Shown: positions 43,036 through 51,662 of the stretch, in pieces | Position numbering within the stretch: the stretch's first letter is position 1 | Layout of the letters: each line of letters starts with the position of its first letter | NCBI GenBank assembly: GCA_946185535.1 | Contig: CAMHJX010000014.1 | Coordinates: 1-64,000 of the forward strand | Length of the DNA: 64,000 nucleotides | Reading direction: 5' to 3' | Source: an uncultured Bacteroidales bacterium | GTDB taxonomy: Bacteria > Bacteroidota > Bacteroidia > Bacteroidales > F082 | Notes under the pieces: model-generated | Told to the model about the DNA's origin: nothing | Seen by the model: only the letters and a program-made list of their open reading frames with translations | The model's database searches: none | Program-made: the position numbers and the translations under genes

Positions 43036-43054
43036 CTTACTTGGCTTAATGGAA

Positions 43055-43759
43055 TTACAGCTTAAACATCACCGTGCCCACAATAGGCCTGTTGATGCGC
43101 ATAGGATAGCCCAAGTACTGCGCCGTATAGTCCTTGTCGAAATGGTTGAGCAGACCCAGCGACGACGAAATCCTGATGGCGATGTCGTTGTATTGGATGC
43201 CGATGCCGAAATTCCACGACAGGCCAATCCAATTCCACAGGGGCTTGCCAGTGTCTTCGAGCGGACTACCAAACAGATAGCTGCCGCTTCCCGATACGAT
43301 TCCTGATGCATCCGTCTTGCGGAAAACCACCAAGTCGAGGCTGGGACCGGTGAAAAGCTGTAGCTCGGTACGGTCGCCCAGCTTGTCGTGGTATTGCAGC
43401 ATGACGGGAAGCACACCCGCCAAGTCGTGGGCTTTCACTTCGAGGGTTTCGCCCTCTTCCTCGAATTTGGCGTAGGGGTGGCTGTACTCAAGGCGCACAC
43501 CTGTCACAATGCCGAGGGGTGTCTTGCCCAACATGTACTCGCGGCCGTATTCCAAGCCGTAGGCAAGGGCCATCGTGCCCTGTTCCGATGCAAGGTACGA
43601 CATGCTGATGCCGTTACACTGCGTTGTTTTGCCCATCATGGAAATGCCGAGCGTGTTGTTCACCCTCTTGCGGCTGACGGGTTCGTTTTTGGTTTCCTGC
43701 TGGGCGAATGCTGTAGAGCCTAGCATCAATGCGATTAGTAATAATGATTTGGTTTTCAT
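43055..43759 (-). CDS. outer-membrane beta-barrel protein, 234 residues
   Basis: Signal MKTKSLLLIALMLGSTAFAQ. The chain has alternating hydrophobic strands with Gly and aromatic residues (GISMMGKTTQCNGISMSYL, ALAYGLEYGREYMLG, QLFTGPSLDLVVF) and ends TVMFKL. It belongs to the general Bacteroidetes outer-membrane beta-barrel group. No specific function can be given. It lies upstream of the MITE-like element on the same strand. Confidence 0.7.
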   Translation of the reverse strand: MKTKSLLLIALMLGSTAFAQQETKNEPVSRKRVNNTLGISMMGKTTQCNGISMSYLASEQGTMALAYGLEYGREYMLGKTPLGIVTGVRLEYSHPYAKFEEEGETLEVKAHDLAGVLPVMLQYHDKLGDRTELQLFTGPSLDLVVFRKTDASGIVSGSGSYLFGSPLEDTGKPLWNWIGLSWNFGIGIQYNDIAIRISSSLGLLNHFDKDYTAQYLGYPMRINRPIVGTVMFKL

Positions 43760-43802
43760 AATGATAGAAACAAATAAAAACTGTTCAAAACTTATAAGTA
43801 AA

Positions 43803-44132
43803 TTAAAAAACCTCTTTCTTTAATATAACTATATCATTATCCGTACAACAAGAACTATATTTTCTGATAGTCTTTTTATATCCCTCTTTTTCAAATGAAG
43901 TCTTAATAGCCGGACAAAAAGGTAATCCAACTTTTTTTGATAAAAAACTAAAATTTCCAAATGTATCCGTATAGACAATGATGTGAGGTTCTCTTTCTAC
44001 CGTTATCAATACGCTGTCAAGTGGCAACTTTGTTTCATAATCAATTACAGTTCCTTGTACACATCGAAAACAATCGCAAGAAACGGAAGTCACACTGATA
44101 AGGAATAATATGCTAATTTTTATTGTTTTCAT
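43803..44132 (-). CDS. small lipoprotein with carboxypeptidase-regulatory-like domain
   Basis: The protein has 109 residues from ATG 44132 (MKTIKISILFLISVTSVSCD) and lipobox VSC. Residues about 25-105 read like a CarboxypepD_reg domain (VQGTVIDYETKLPLDSVLITV, DTFGNFSF, FEKEGYKKTIRKY). Several cysteines (CFRC, SSCC) are unusual for the family. Function unknown. It starts 14 bp after the stop of the DUF3244-like gene. Confidence 0.62.
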   Translation of the reverse strand: MKTIKISILFLISVTSVSCDCFRCVQGTVIDYETKLPLDSVLITVEREPHIIVYTDTFGNFSFLSKKVGLPFCPAIKTSFEKEGYKKTIRKYSSCCTDNDIVILKKEVF

Positions 44133-44145
44133 AATACTACCTGTT

Positions 44146-44649
44146 TTAAGGGAAGATATATCTAATACCATATCCCTCTTTATAATAATCATAATAATAG
44201 CCTAAACGTTGAAATACATAATAATCTGCAGCATATTCCAATGTGCCAGGAGTTCTATATACAGAATCAAAATTACCTACCCCAAATAAGTAATCATCCC
44301 CATTGGAGAGTGTAAATGTGACAATGTAATTCCCTGCATTAGGGATGTAGAATTGGATGCCGTTAGGGGTGAGGCAAGAATCGGCCTGTACATAGCCGCC
44401 CATAGAAGTAGTAATCTCTATTGAGACTTGCCCAAGATTTTCATTAAAAACTACAGTAAGTACATGACCGTTAAGTGTTGGAATGATAGAGTTACCTCTG
44501 CTGGGACCCGTACAACTTCCTGACTCTATTATTTCAATAGGTATTCCTTCTCCTTTTTCATTTTCTGTTCTGGCCTCGCCGTGGGCGTAGCACAATGCTC
44601 CCGAAAGGATGAAGCAGAGCATCAGAATCATTTCTTTTAATTTGTACAT
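44146..44649 (-). CDS. secreted DUF3244-like protein
   Basis: The 167-residue protein has signal MYKLKEMILMLCFILSGALCYA. The DUF3244 core is IPTLNGHVLTVVFNENLGQVSIEITTSMGGYVQ, FYIPNAGNYIVTFTLSNGDDYLFG. An unusual Tyr-rich tail (YYVFQRLGYYYDYYKEGYGIRY) extends it. It is exported but without an obvious anchor, and is probably co-transcribed with the next small lipoprotein. Confidence 0.7.
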   Translation of the reverse strand: MYKLKEMILMLCFILSGALCYAHGEARTENEKGEGIPIEIIESGSCTGPSRGNSIIPTLNGHVLTVVFNENLGQVSIEITTSMGGYVQADSCLTPNGIQFYIPNAGNYIVTFTLSNGDDYLFGVGNFDSVYRTPGTLEYAADYYVFQRLGYYYDYYKEGYGIRYIFP

Positions 44650-44842
44650 AGTTTTGTGATTTTAATTTTGTGATTTTAAAGTTGAAATTTTTCGCTTAAA
44701 CTTTCGGAAGCAAAAGTAGAGTATCACAAAAACATAAATCACAAAACCATGCTGGAGAAATGTTGGAATCTTTTAATATTAGTGGATTTATTATTGATAA
44801 TCAATAAGTTATAAAACAACTTGATAGGGAACAAAATGCAAC

Positions 44843-44868
44843 CAAAAACCCCGCTCTGTAGGCGGGGT
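44843..44868 (-). terminator. terminator of the TPR sensor gene
   Basis: On the minus strand CCCCGC (44867-44862) and GCGGGG (44854-44849) flank a 7-nt loop and are followed by TTTTTGG. It lies 38 bp after the stop. The rest of 44650-44842 is AT-rich with no gene seen. Confidence 0.8.
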
Positions 44869-44905
44869 CAAATAGTGTCACTTTCTGTTTAACAAAGTGC
44901 CAACA

Positions 44906-47326
44906 TCATCCAATCACTTCCCAATGTCCACCCTTATCAGGCCCAACACGACGGATAACACCTTTATCTTGAAGCACTTTGAAATGTTTGGCAATTCCTC
45001 GCGGGTTTAGGTTCAATTGTCTGGCGACTTCTGGAATGGTAACATTGGGATTACTGATGATGATTCCAACGATTGTTTTCTGTGTACCTTTCAATGTATC
45101 TTTCAATGTACTTTTCAATGTACTTTCTTGTGAAATTCCTTCCGTTTGACCCTCAAAACCATCCATTATCTGTGGCAAAGGCATATTTTCCTCTTCTTTT
45201 TGATTGACATTTTTGGGACCGCACAGCCCTTCCGCAACCTTCAAAACATAGGCTGACAAACTTTCTTCCACCCCCATCTTTTCCTGAAGGTTCTCGTTCT
45301 GCTTCTTGATGGCCGAATAAGTCCGATCTTTCAACGCCCCAATCTCTCCCTCATTCAATCCCAGCAGATGCAGGTGGCATAGCGTGAGGTCGCTCTGTTT
45401 CAAACTCGGGCATCGGCTCAACAGCATATTGTCAAAACCCTTATAATGTCTTTCCACGGCATCTTTGAGTTGTTTGAAATCCTCTTCTTTGAGACCGATG
45501 CCATGTTGGAAGGAAGTATCACGAGAGGTAATATGTTTGCCATGTAACAAATCTAAGATACTTTGGCAGATTTCTTCATTCAGGAAAGCCGCACGTTGTT
45601 TCGTCGCCACTTCGCTTTGTTGTTCCAATACCTTTTCCAATGCACTTACTTGCGCTTCACGTTGTTGTAGGTTCTGTCGCAATGCTTCTTGTTCCTTTTG
45701 ATAGGCCAACCGCTCTGTTTCCAGCTCTTCCTCATGCCGCTTCTTGGTCTTCTCTATCTCCTTTTCCGATTGGTCTTTTTGTGCTCGCAATTCTTCATCG
45801 TGGCGTTCTTTTGTCTTTACCATCCATTGTTGGTGCTTCCTTTCCACCTCCTCTAGCTGTTGTTCAGTATCCGCTTTAAGTTGTCTCAGTTCTTCCTCAT
45901 ATTTCTTTTTCGTTTCTTCCAATGTCTTGTCAGCCTCCGCTTGCCATAATCTCAATTCCTTCTCATGTTCTTGCTCCGTTTCTTCAAGTATTCTATCTGC
46001 GTCGTCTTGTTGTTCTTTTAGCAGTTTCTTGCTTCTTAGTTTTGCCAAAACAATAATGATTAAAGCTAACACAGCGACAATAGGGATAATAACTCCCAAG
46101 ACTTTTTTTATTGCAGTCTCACGCTTCGCTTCAGCTTCTTTTTCCTGTTTCTGGATAGTATAAGTCTTGAACAAATCTTCAAGCTTCGAAACCAATGCCT
46201 TGTTTTCACCCTCTGATTCCTTATGGTCTGTTAAATAACGCATAAACTCATTTGCCTTTTCTTTGTCGCCAAGACTGTCATAAACAACACGAATGCTTTC
46301 CGCGGCTCTAATTTTAGAAGTTGCATCTGTCTCATTTTTAAAAGCAAATTCAAAGTAACGAAGTGCCGAATCGTAAATGTCTTCCTCGGAATAAACCGAT
46401 CCTATGACCAAAAAACGGGCGACCTTCTCTCTCTCATCTTTTACAGAAGCAAGATTCTGTTTCATTGTATTTAGTGATTGTTCCGCTCCTAAACCTAATT
46501 GATAGTCGCAAAGTGCTTTCATGGAAACGGCATCCCTGTAGATAGGACTATTAGTATCAGGCATTTCTTCTATGGCCTTCTCATAATATCTCTTTGCAAC
46601 GTCTTTTTCTCCCTTCTTGTCGTATTGTTTCCCGATATGAAAATATGTATTGGGAATTTCTTTGGATAAAGAAGGAACTTTTCGGCAATATGCCAAAGCC
46701 TTTTCACCACAAGTAAGGGCTGGGGCCATCATAAATTGTGCTGAAAACAACTCCAAAAGCCTATTATAAGTATAAAACATAAAAACAGCTTTCTTTCCCG
46801 TTAGTGCTTTCTCTTCAAATTGTTCCTCCATCGTTTCCAAAGCCTTTAAGTATTCCGCACAAGCGTTCACAACTTCTCCTCGCTCATAATACCCAGCACC
46901 ATTAATATAATGTGCCCTCGCATCAAAAAAAACATTCTGCTCCTGTATGAACATACCGTGTGCGTCTGCTTTGCATATGTGTGTGCTATCTGCTGCCACT
47001 ATCGAATCGAAATAATCCACTGCATGTAACAACTCTTCTCGGTTGCTTTGGCCATAATAGTTTTTATAAAGCAGTTCCGAAATCAGCAGTTGGCAGTAAT
47101 GTCCATTAAATTCATTAAGGCTGTCGGCCTTGGGGCTTGCCGCAAACTGCCTCAGCACCGCAAAGGCACTATCCGGCTGCCGCCACATGAGGCTGTCAAT
47201 GGTAGCCAACTCTAGTAACGGCTTCTCCATCGGCTCCACAACTTTCTCCTTTGGGTCACAAGCCACCATCAACGCCAACAAAGCTACCAATAGCCATATT
47301 CCAGTAAGGTGTATATACTTTCCCAT
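44906..47326 (-). CDS. membrane-anchored TPR regulator with LuxR-like and winged-helix DNA-binding modules
   Basis: The 806-residue protein has an N-terminal lipobox at Cys23 (LMVAC), TPR repeats (about 40-390) outside the membrane, one transmembrane segment (about 407-429, VIIPIVAVLALIIIVLA), then a long coiled coil (430-590) rich in EEELRQ/EKEKKR. A LuxR-like HTH region (about 612-700, SRCPSLKQSDLTLCHLHLLGLNEGEIGALKDRT) and a C-terminal winged helix (755-806, VTIPEVARQLNLNPRGIAKHFKVLQDKGVIRRVG) follow. A threefold STLK/DTLK linker connects the last two. Most likely a one-component signal transducer; ligand and targets are unknown. Confidence 0.78.
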   Translation of the reverse strand: MGKYIHLTGIWLLVALLALMVACDPKEKVVEPMEKPLLELATIDSLMWRQPDSAFAVLRQFAASPKADSLNEFNGHYCQLLISELLYKNYYGQSNREELLHAVDYFDSIVAADSTHICKADAHGMFIQEQNVFFDARAHYINGAGYYERGEVVNACAEYLKALETMEEQFEEKALTGKKAVFMFYTYNRLLELFSAQFMMAPALTCGEKALAYCRKVPSLSKEIPNTYFHIGKQYDKKGEKDVAKRYYEKAIEEMPDTNSPIYRDAVSMKALCDYQLGLGAEQSLNTMKQNLASVKDEREKVARFLVIGSVYSEEDIYDSALRYFEFAFKNETDATSKIRAAESIRVVYDSLGDKEKANEFMRYLTDHKESEGENKALVSKLEDLFKTYTIQKQEKEAEAKRETAIKKVLGVIIPIVAVLALIIIVLAKLRSKKLLKEQQDDADRILEETEQEHEKELRLWQAEADKTLEETKKKYEEELRQLKADTEQQLEEVERKHQQWMVKTKERHDEELRAQKDQSEKEIEKTKKRHEEELETERLAYQKEQEALRQNLQQREAQVSALEKVLEQQSEVATKQRAAFLNEEICQSILDLLHGKHITSRDTSFQHGIGLKEEDFKQLKDAVERHYKGFDNMLLSRCPSLKQSDLTLCHLHLLGLNEGEIGALKDRTYSAIKKQNENLQEKMGVEESLSAYVLKVAEGLCGPKNVNQKEEENMPLPQIMDGFEGQTEGISQESTLKSTLKDTLKGTQKTIVGIIISNPNVTIPEVARQLNLNPRGIAKHFKVLQDKGVIRRVGPDKGGHWEVIG

Positions 47327-47418
47327 TTCATTTCAAATGTCTACACGTGTGCAAAAATAGTAAAAATCACCCAATTAACTCTGTTGATAATTTTGTTGAC
47401 AAAAAAAAGAAGAATTAA

Positions 47419-47451
47419 TTTGGTAGGTGAAACCAAAATGCTATACCTTTG
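47419..47451 (+). promoter_or_regulatory. promoter of the nrdDG transcript
   Basis: TTTG (47419-47422) and TACCTTTG (47444-47451) are 21 bp apart. The riboswitch starts within about 6 bp of the -7 box. Confidence 0.7.
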
Positions 47452-47456
47452 CAAAA

Positions 47457-47613
47457 CAAGGTTCTTGGGAGAAGATGAAAAGGGAACCCCGTGAAAATCA
47501 GGGACTATACCCGTAGCTGTGAGCTCTGAAACATGCCGAACACCCCATGCCACTGTCCGACCACGAGGACGGGAAGGCCGTTCGGAAGGGAGTAAGTCAG
47601 AAGACCTGCCTTG
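47457..47613 (+). promoter_or_regulatory. cobalamin (adenosylcobalamin-type) riboswitch
   Basis: P1 closes CAAGG (47457) with CCTTG (47613). Consensus blocks are in order: GATGAAAAGGGAACCCCGTG, AAAATCAGGGA, CCCGTAGCTGTGAG, the B12 box GCCACTG (47549-47555), ACGGGAAGGC, and AGTAAGTCAGAAGACCTGCC. It leads the anaerobic ribonucleotide reductase operon nrdDG. The 112 bp to the start codon can form alternative hairpins (GCATG/CATGC; GCATC/GATGC) that may form the expression platform. Confidence 0.93.
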
Positions 47614-47725
47614 TGAAATGAAGCATGCCCTCCCTCGGGATAAGGGAAACATGCCGAACCATTGAAAACGACAACTATACTAGGCATCAGTTTTTGATGC
47701 AACAAACAGAAAACGAGCACATTAT

Positions 47726-49837
47726 ATGAGCAACGGAGGATTGTACATTACCAAAAGGGACGGCAAGCAGGAAGCCTTCTCTTTAGACAAAATCAAAATC
47801 GCCATCAGCAAAGCTTTTCTCGCTTCGGGATTCTATGCCACTGATGAGGATTTGAATTCCATCTTGAGCCGCGTCCGCGTGACCAACGGCATCACCGTGG
47901 AGGAAATCCAAAACCAGGTGGAGACGGCATTAATGGCGGAACAGTACTACACTGTAGCCAAAAACTACATCCTATACCGCCAGAAGCATACCGAAGACCG
48001 TGAGATCCGCGAGAAAATCGACTTCCTGAGCAACTATGTCAACGCTTCGAACGCCGCCACCGGCTCGAAATACGACGCCAATGCCAATGTGGAGAAGAAG
48101 AACATCGCCACTTTGATTGGTGAGTTGCCCAAGTCGAGCTTCATCCGCATCAACCGCCGCCTGCTGACGGACCGTATCAAAGAAGTGTTTGGCAAAGAAC
48201 TTGCCGACCGTTACCTCTATTTGCTCAACAACCATTTTATCTACAAGAACGACGAGACCAGTCTGGCCAACTACTGCGCTTCTATCACCATGTATCCTTG
48301 GCTTAACGAAGGCACGGCTTCCATCGGCGGCAACTCAACCGCTCCTACCAAGCTGCGTTCCTTCTGCGGCGGCTTTATTAATATGGTGTTCATGGTCTCT
48401 TCGCAATTGTCTGGTGCCTGCGCCACGCCGGAGTTCCTGATGTATATGAACTACTTCATCGCCAAGGACTACGGCCAAGACTATTACAAACGCGCTGACG
48501 AAGTGGTTGACTTTTCGTTGAAACCACGCACCATCGACAAGGTCATTACCGACTGCTTCCAGCAAATCGTCTATTCCTTGAACCAACCTGCGGGCGCAAG
48601 GAATTACCAATCGGTGTTCTGGAATATCGCTTACTATGACAAGAATTATTTTGAGTCTCTGTTCGGCAACTTCTACTTCCCTGACGGCACAAAACCCGAC
48701 TGGGAATCGCTGAGTTGGCTCCAGAAGCGCTTCATGAAGTGGTTCAATGCCGAACGCTTGAGAAGTGTGCTTACCTTCCCTGTGGAGACGATGGCCTTGC
48801 TCTCGAAAGACGGTGATGTCATCGACCAGGAATGGGGCGACTTCACCGCAGAGATGTATGCCGAAGGACACTCCTTCTTCACCTACCTCAGCGACAACGC
48901 TGACTCACTTTCTTCGTGCTGCCGTCTGCGCAACGAAATCCAGGACAACGGCTTCAGCTACACCCTCGGTGCCGGTGGTGTTTCCACAGGCTCCAAGAGC
49001 GTGCTGACCATCAACCTGAACCGTTGCATCCAGTATGCCGCACGCAACAACATGCACTATCTCACCTTCCTTGAGGAAATCGTCGACCTCTGTCACAAAG
49101 TGCAGATTTGCTACAACGAGAACCTGAAGGAGCTGCAGAAAAAGGGTATGTTACCACTGTTTGACGCGGGTTACATTAATCTTGGTCGCCAGTATCTTAC
49201 CATTGGCGTAAACGGCCTTGTGGAAGCTGCTGAATTCTTAAAAATCAAGATCTCTGACAACCCAGAATATGAAAAGTTTGTGCAGGATGTACTCGGGCTC
49301 ATCGAGCGTTACAACAAAAAGTACTACTCGAAAAAAGACGGCCTGATGTTCAACTGCGAGATGATTCCCGCCGAGAATGTGGGCGTGAAACACGCCAAGT
49401 GGGACAGAGAGGACGGTTACGAGGTTCATCGCGATTGCTACAACAGCTATTTCTACATCGTGGAAGACCCCAATACCAATGTCCTCGACAAGTTCCGCCT
49501 CCACGGCGAGAAGTACATCAAGCACCTCACCGGCGGCTCGGCGCTCCACTGTAACTTAGAGGAACACCTCACCAAGGAACAGTACCGCCAGCTGCTGCGT
49601 GTGGCTGCCCGCGAAGGCTGTAACTACTTCACCTTCAACATCCCGAACACAATCTGCAACGACTGCGGCCACATCGACAAGCGTTACCTGAAGGAATGCC
49701 CCGAGTGCCACAGCCACAACATCGACTACCTGACCCGCATCATCGGTTACCTGAAGCGCGTCAGCAATTTCAGCGAGCCACGTCAAGAGGAAGCCGCCCG
49801 CCGTTACTATGGAAAAATGGAGATGGACAGATGTTAA
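47726..49837 (+). CDS. nrdD: anaerobic (class III) ribonucleoside-triphosphate reductase
   Basis: The 703-residue glycyl-radical enzyme makes dNTPs without oxygen. An N-terminal ATP-cone (YITKRDGKQEAFSLDKIKIAIS, about 5-95) is followed by the barrel domain with the thiyl cysteine pair SSCCRL (C398/C399), the Zn site CNDCGH...CPECHS and the glycyl radical site RIIGYLKRVSNFSE (G674). It overlaps nrdG by 7 bp. It is under the cobalamin riboswitch. Class III enzymes do not use B12. Confidence 0.96.
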   Translation: MSNGGLYITKRDGKQEAFSLDKIKIAISKAFLASGFYATDEDLNSILSRVRVTNGITVEEIQNQVETALMAEQYYTVAKNYILYRQKHTEDREIREKIDFLSNYVNASNAATGSKYDANANVEKKNIATLIGELPKSSFIRINRRLLTDRIKEVFGKELADRYLYLLNNHFIYKNDETSLANYCASITMYPWLNEGTASIGGNSTAPTKLRSFCGGFINMVFMVSSQLSGACATPEFLMYMNYFIAKDYGQDYYKRADEVVDFSLKPRTIDKVITDCFQQIVYSLNQPAGARNYQSVFWNIAYYDKNYFESLFGNFYFPDGTKPDWESLSWLQKRFMKWFNAERLRSVLTFPVETMALLSKDGDVIDQEWGDFTAEMYAEGHSFFTYLSDNADSLSSCCRLRNEIQDNGFSYTLGAGGVSTGSKSVLTINLNRCIQYAARNNMHYLTFLEEIVDLCHKVQICYNENLKELQKKGMLPLFDAGYINLGRQYLTIGVNGLVEAAEFLKIKISDNPEYEKFVQDVLGLIERYNKKYYSKKDGLMFNCEMIPAENVGVKHAKWDREDGYEVHRDCYNSYFYIVEDPNTNVLDKFRLHGEKYIKHLTGGSALHCNLEEHLTKEQYRQLLRVAAREGCNYFTFNIPNTICNDCGHIDKRYLKECPECHSHNIDYLTRIIGYLKRVSNFSEPRQEEAARRYYGKMEMDRC

Positions 49838-50331
49838 AGTATGCTAATTTTGATATCGTCTTTCAGGAAGTTCCTGAAGAGGTGACGCTTGCCATTAATA
49901 TCTCCAACTGTCCCAACCAATGCCCTGGTTGCCACAGCAAGTATTTGTGGGAAAACAAAGGCAACCCATTAAACACCAAAGAGTTATATCGCCTTGTGGA
50001 ACAATACAAGACAGGCATCACCTGCGTGTGCTTCATGGGCGGCGACAACGAGCCCGAATCGGTGGCTCAATTGGCCAACCAAGTGAAAAAAGACTATGGG
50101 GTCAAAGTGGCTTGGTATTCCGGCAAGAACGACCTGCCACAAAATGTCTCCACCGACCATTTCGACTACATCAAGTTAGGCCGATATGTAGCTGAATTGG
50201 GCGCCTTGGACAGCGCCACCACGAACCAGCGCATGATGAAACGCCTGGCTGATGGGCGTGTGAAGGACATCACGGAGTGGTTCCGAAAGAACAAGAAAGT
50301 CACAGAGGTAGAAAAAAATCCGGCAGAGTGA
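49831..50331 (+). CDS. nrdG: anaerobic ribonucleotide reductase activating enzyme
   Basis: The protein has 166 residues from ATG 49831, inside the 3' end of nrdD. The radical-SAM motif CX3CX2C is C27, C31 and C34 (NCPNQCPGCH). It generates the glycyl radical on NrdD with SAM. Further family features are CFMGGDNEP and YIKLGRYVAELG. Length is normal. Its stop lies within the terminator hairpin. Confidence 0.95.
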   Translation: MLKYANFDIVFQEVPEEVTLAINISNCPNQCPGCHSKYLWENKGNPLNTKELYRLVEQYKTGITCVCFMGGDNEPESVAQLANQVKKDYGVKVAWYSGKNDLPQNVSTDHFDYIKLGRYVAELGALDSATTNQRMMKRLADGRVKDITEWFRKNKKVTEVEKNPAE

Positions 50332-50348
50332 TTCTGTCGGATTTTTTT
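50312..50348 (+). terminator. terminator of nrdDG
   Basis: TCCGGCAGA (50319-50327) pairs with TCTGTCGGA over a short loop, then eight T or so. The nrdG stop lies inside the hairpin. Confidence 0.85.
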
Positions 50349-50390
50349 GTCATTCCATTGCTGAGCCATGGCACATCGAGGTTCAACAAG

Positions 50391-51602
50391 TTATTCTTTT
50401 ACAAATCCCTCACCATTCCAAAGGTATTTCGGTGTTTTGTCACCCCTATAAGAACTCCATCTAGTTTCATCCATACCCGCGTAAGTCTCCTCGCAATCGT
50501 AAGGATAAAGCTCAACATTCAAAAAAAGAGGTGGTGTGAAATCAAAATTGACATGGTAAAATGGAGCCTTGTCATAATAGTTCTCTTTAAAATCGGCGAT
50601 TTCAGCTTTGTATGGATCTGTTTTCGAGGGATTGAGCAACAGTTCCAATTCAGGCAATGGCAAAATGTCCGATATGGTATCGAAAACGCCATCCTTATAA
50701 GTGTGAGTAGCATAAGTATAGCTCCCTGCACAGCCTGGACCAGCAAAACAACTTTCGGATATCACAAGGAATCCGCCATCCTTCAACGGATAACAATAAA
50801 CGCCTTCACTAGAGTAGCAACCTTCACAACCAGGATCGTAACCACCTGAGTAAGAAAGAGGATAGTAGCCCGACGCTTCTTCAATGTTGGGGAATCGTTG
50901 TGTGAAGATATCTTCCGCAATCGTTGCTGTTTCCAGAGGTTGGAGGACAAACTTTTCGCCATCCCATTGGTAAACGATATCTCTCATGAGTTCCAAATCA
51001 ATCTCTCCCCATTGCTCACAGCCGTTACCCTCGGCACTGACGATAAGTGCGCCATTATCTTTAAGACCATAAAGAAGATACCATTGGGGGTGTTTGTTGT
51101 ACTGAGCAATGATGTCTTGAACTTGCGCCTCACGTCCTTTGCATTTCTCGCTGTCGAGCATGAGACGCATCTCAGGCACAGGCAAGATGTTACCTACTTT
51201 GTTGATTTCTCCGTTTTTGCAAATGAAGGTGCTGTCGTACCATTCCATAGTCGCCTCACATTGCGAATTGTAACTGTACATCGCCATATAACCGCCATCT
51301 TTCATCGGCAAGGCATAATAGTTTTCATTGATTTCGCAAAATTGTTCCTCTATCTCGTATGAATCGTAGACATGATAAACCTGCTGGTCAGGTGTTTGGG
51401 GAAGGTTTTTTATGAACTCGAAGAAACTGTCGGGAACGCTCGGAAGCTGATACATGTCATCATCTTCTTCAGTCACTTCCACATTTTCCGTTGTTACTGT
51501 GTCAACGGTCGGTTGATTGTTACTGCTGTTGTGGTTTCCCTTTCCTGCGCAACCGAAGAGGATGAGTGCGGAGAGGGATAGGATTAGGATTTGTTTTTTC
51601 AT
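50391..51602 (-). CDS. hypothetical lipoprotein with an internal duplication
   Basis: The 403-residue protein has signal MKKQILILSLSALILFGC (lipobox LFGC) and a Ser/Thr/Asn linker (NHNSSNNQPTVDTVTTE). The mature part contains two related halves: YYALPMKDGGYMAMYSYNSQC with NKVGNILPVPEMRLMLDSEK, and VYCYPLKDGGFLVISESCF with DTISDILPLPELELLLNPSK. No named family is recognised. It is possibly a carbohydrate- or protein-binding surface lipoprotein. Confidence 0.62.
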   Translation of the reverse strand: MKKQILILSLSALILFGCAGKGNHNSSNNQPTVDTVTTENVEVTEEDDDMYQLPSVPDSFFEFIKNLPQTPDQQVYHVYDSYEIEEQFCEINENYYALPMKDGGYMAMYSYNSQCEATMEWYDSTFICKNGEINKVGNILPVPEMRLMLDSEKCKGREAQVQDIIAQYNKHPQWYLLYGLKDNGALIVSAEGNGCEQWGEIDLELMRDIVYQWDGEKFVLQPLETATIAEDIFTQRFPNIEEASGYYPLSYSGGYDPGCEGCYSSEGVYCYPLKDGGFLVISESCFAGPGCAGSYTYATHTYKDGVFDTISDILPLPELELLLNPSKTDPYKAEIADFKENYYDKAPFYHVNFDFTPPLFLNVELYPYDCEETYAGMDETRWSSYRGDKTPKYLWNGEGFVKE

Positions 51603-51623
51603 GTTGTTTATTTTTTAAAAATT

Positions 51624-51651
51624 GTAGAGACGGTGTGCACACCGTCTCTAC
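51624..51651. repeat. palindromic repeat family F2 (perfect 28-bp copy)
   Basis: GTAGAGACGGTGTG / CACACCGTCTCTAC is an exact palindrome between the lipoprotein start and the proS stop. Confidence 0.85.
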
Positions 51652-51662
51652 AAAGGTTTTCA

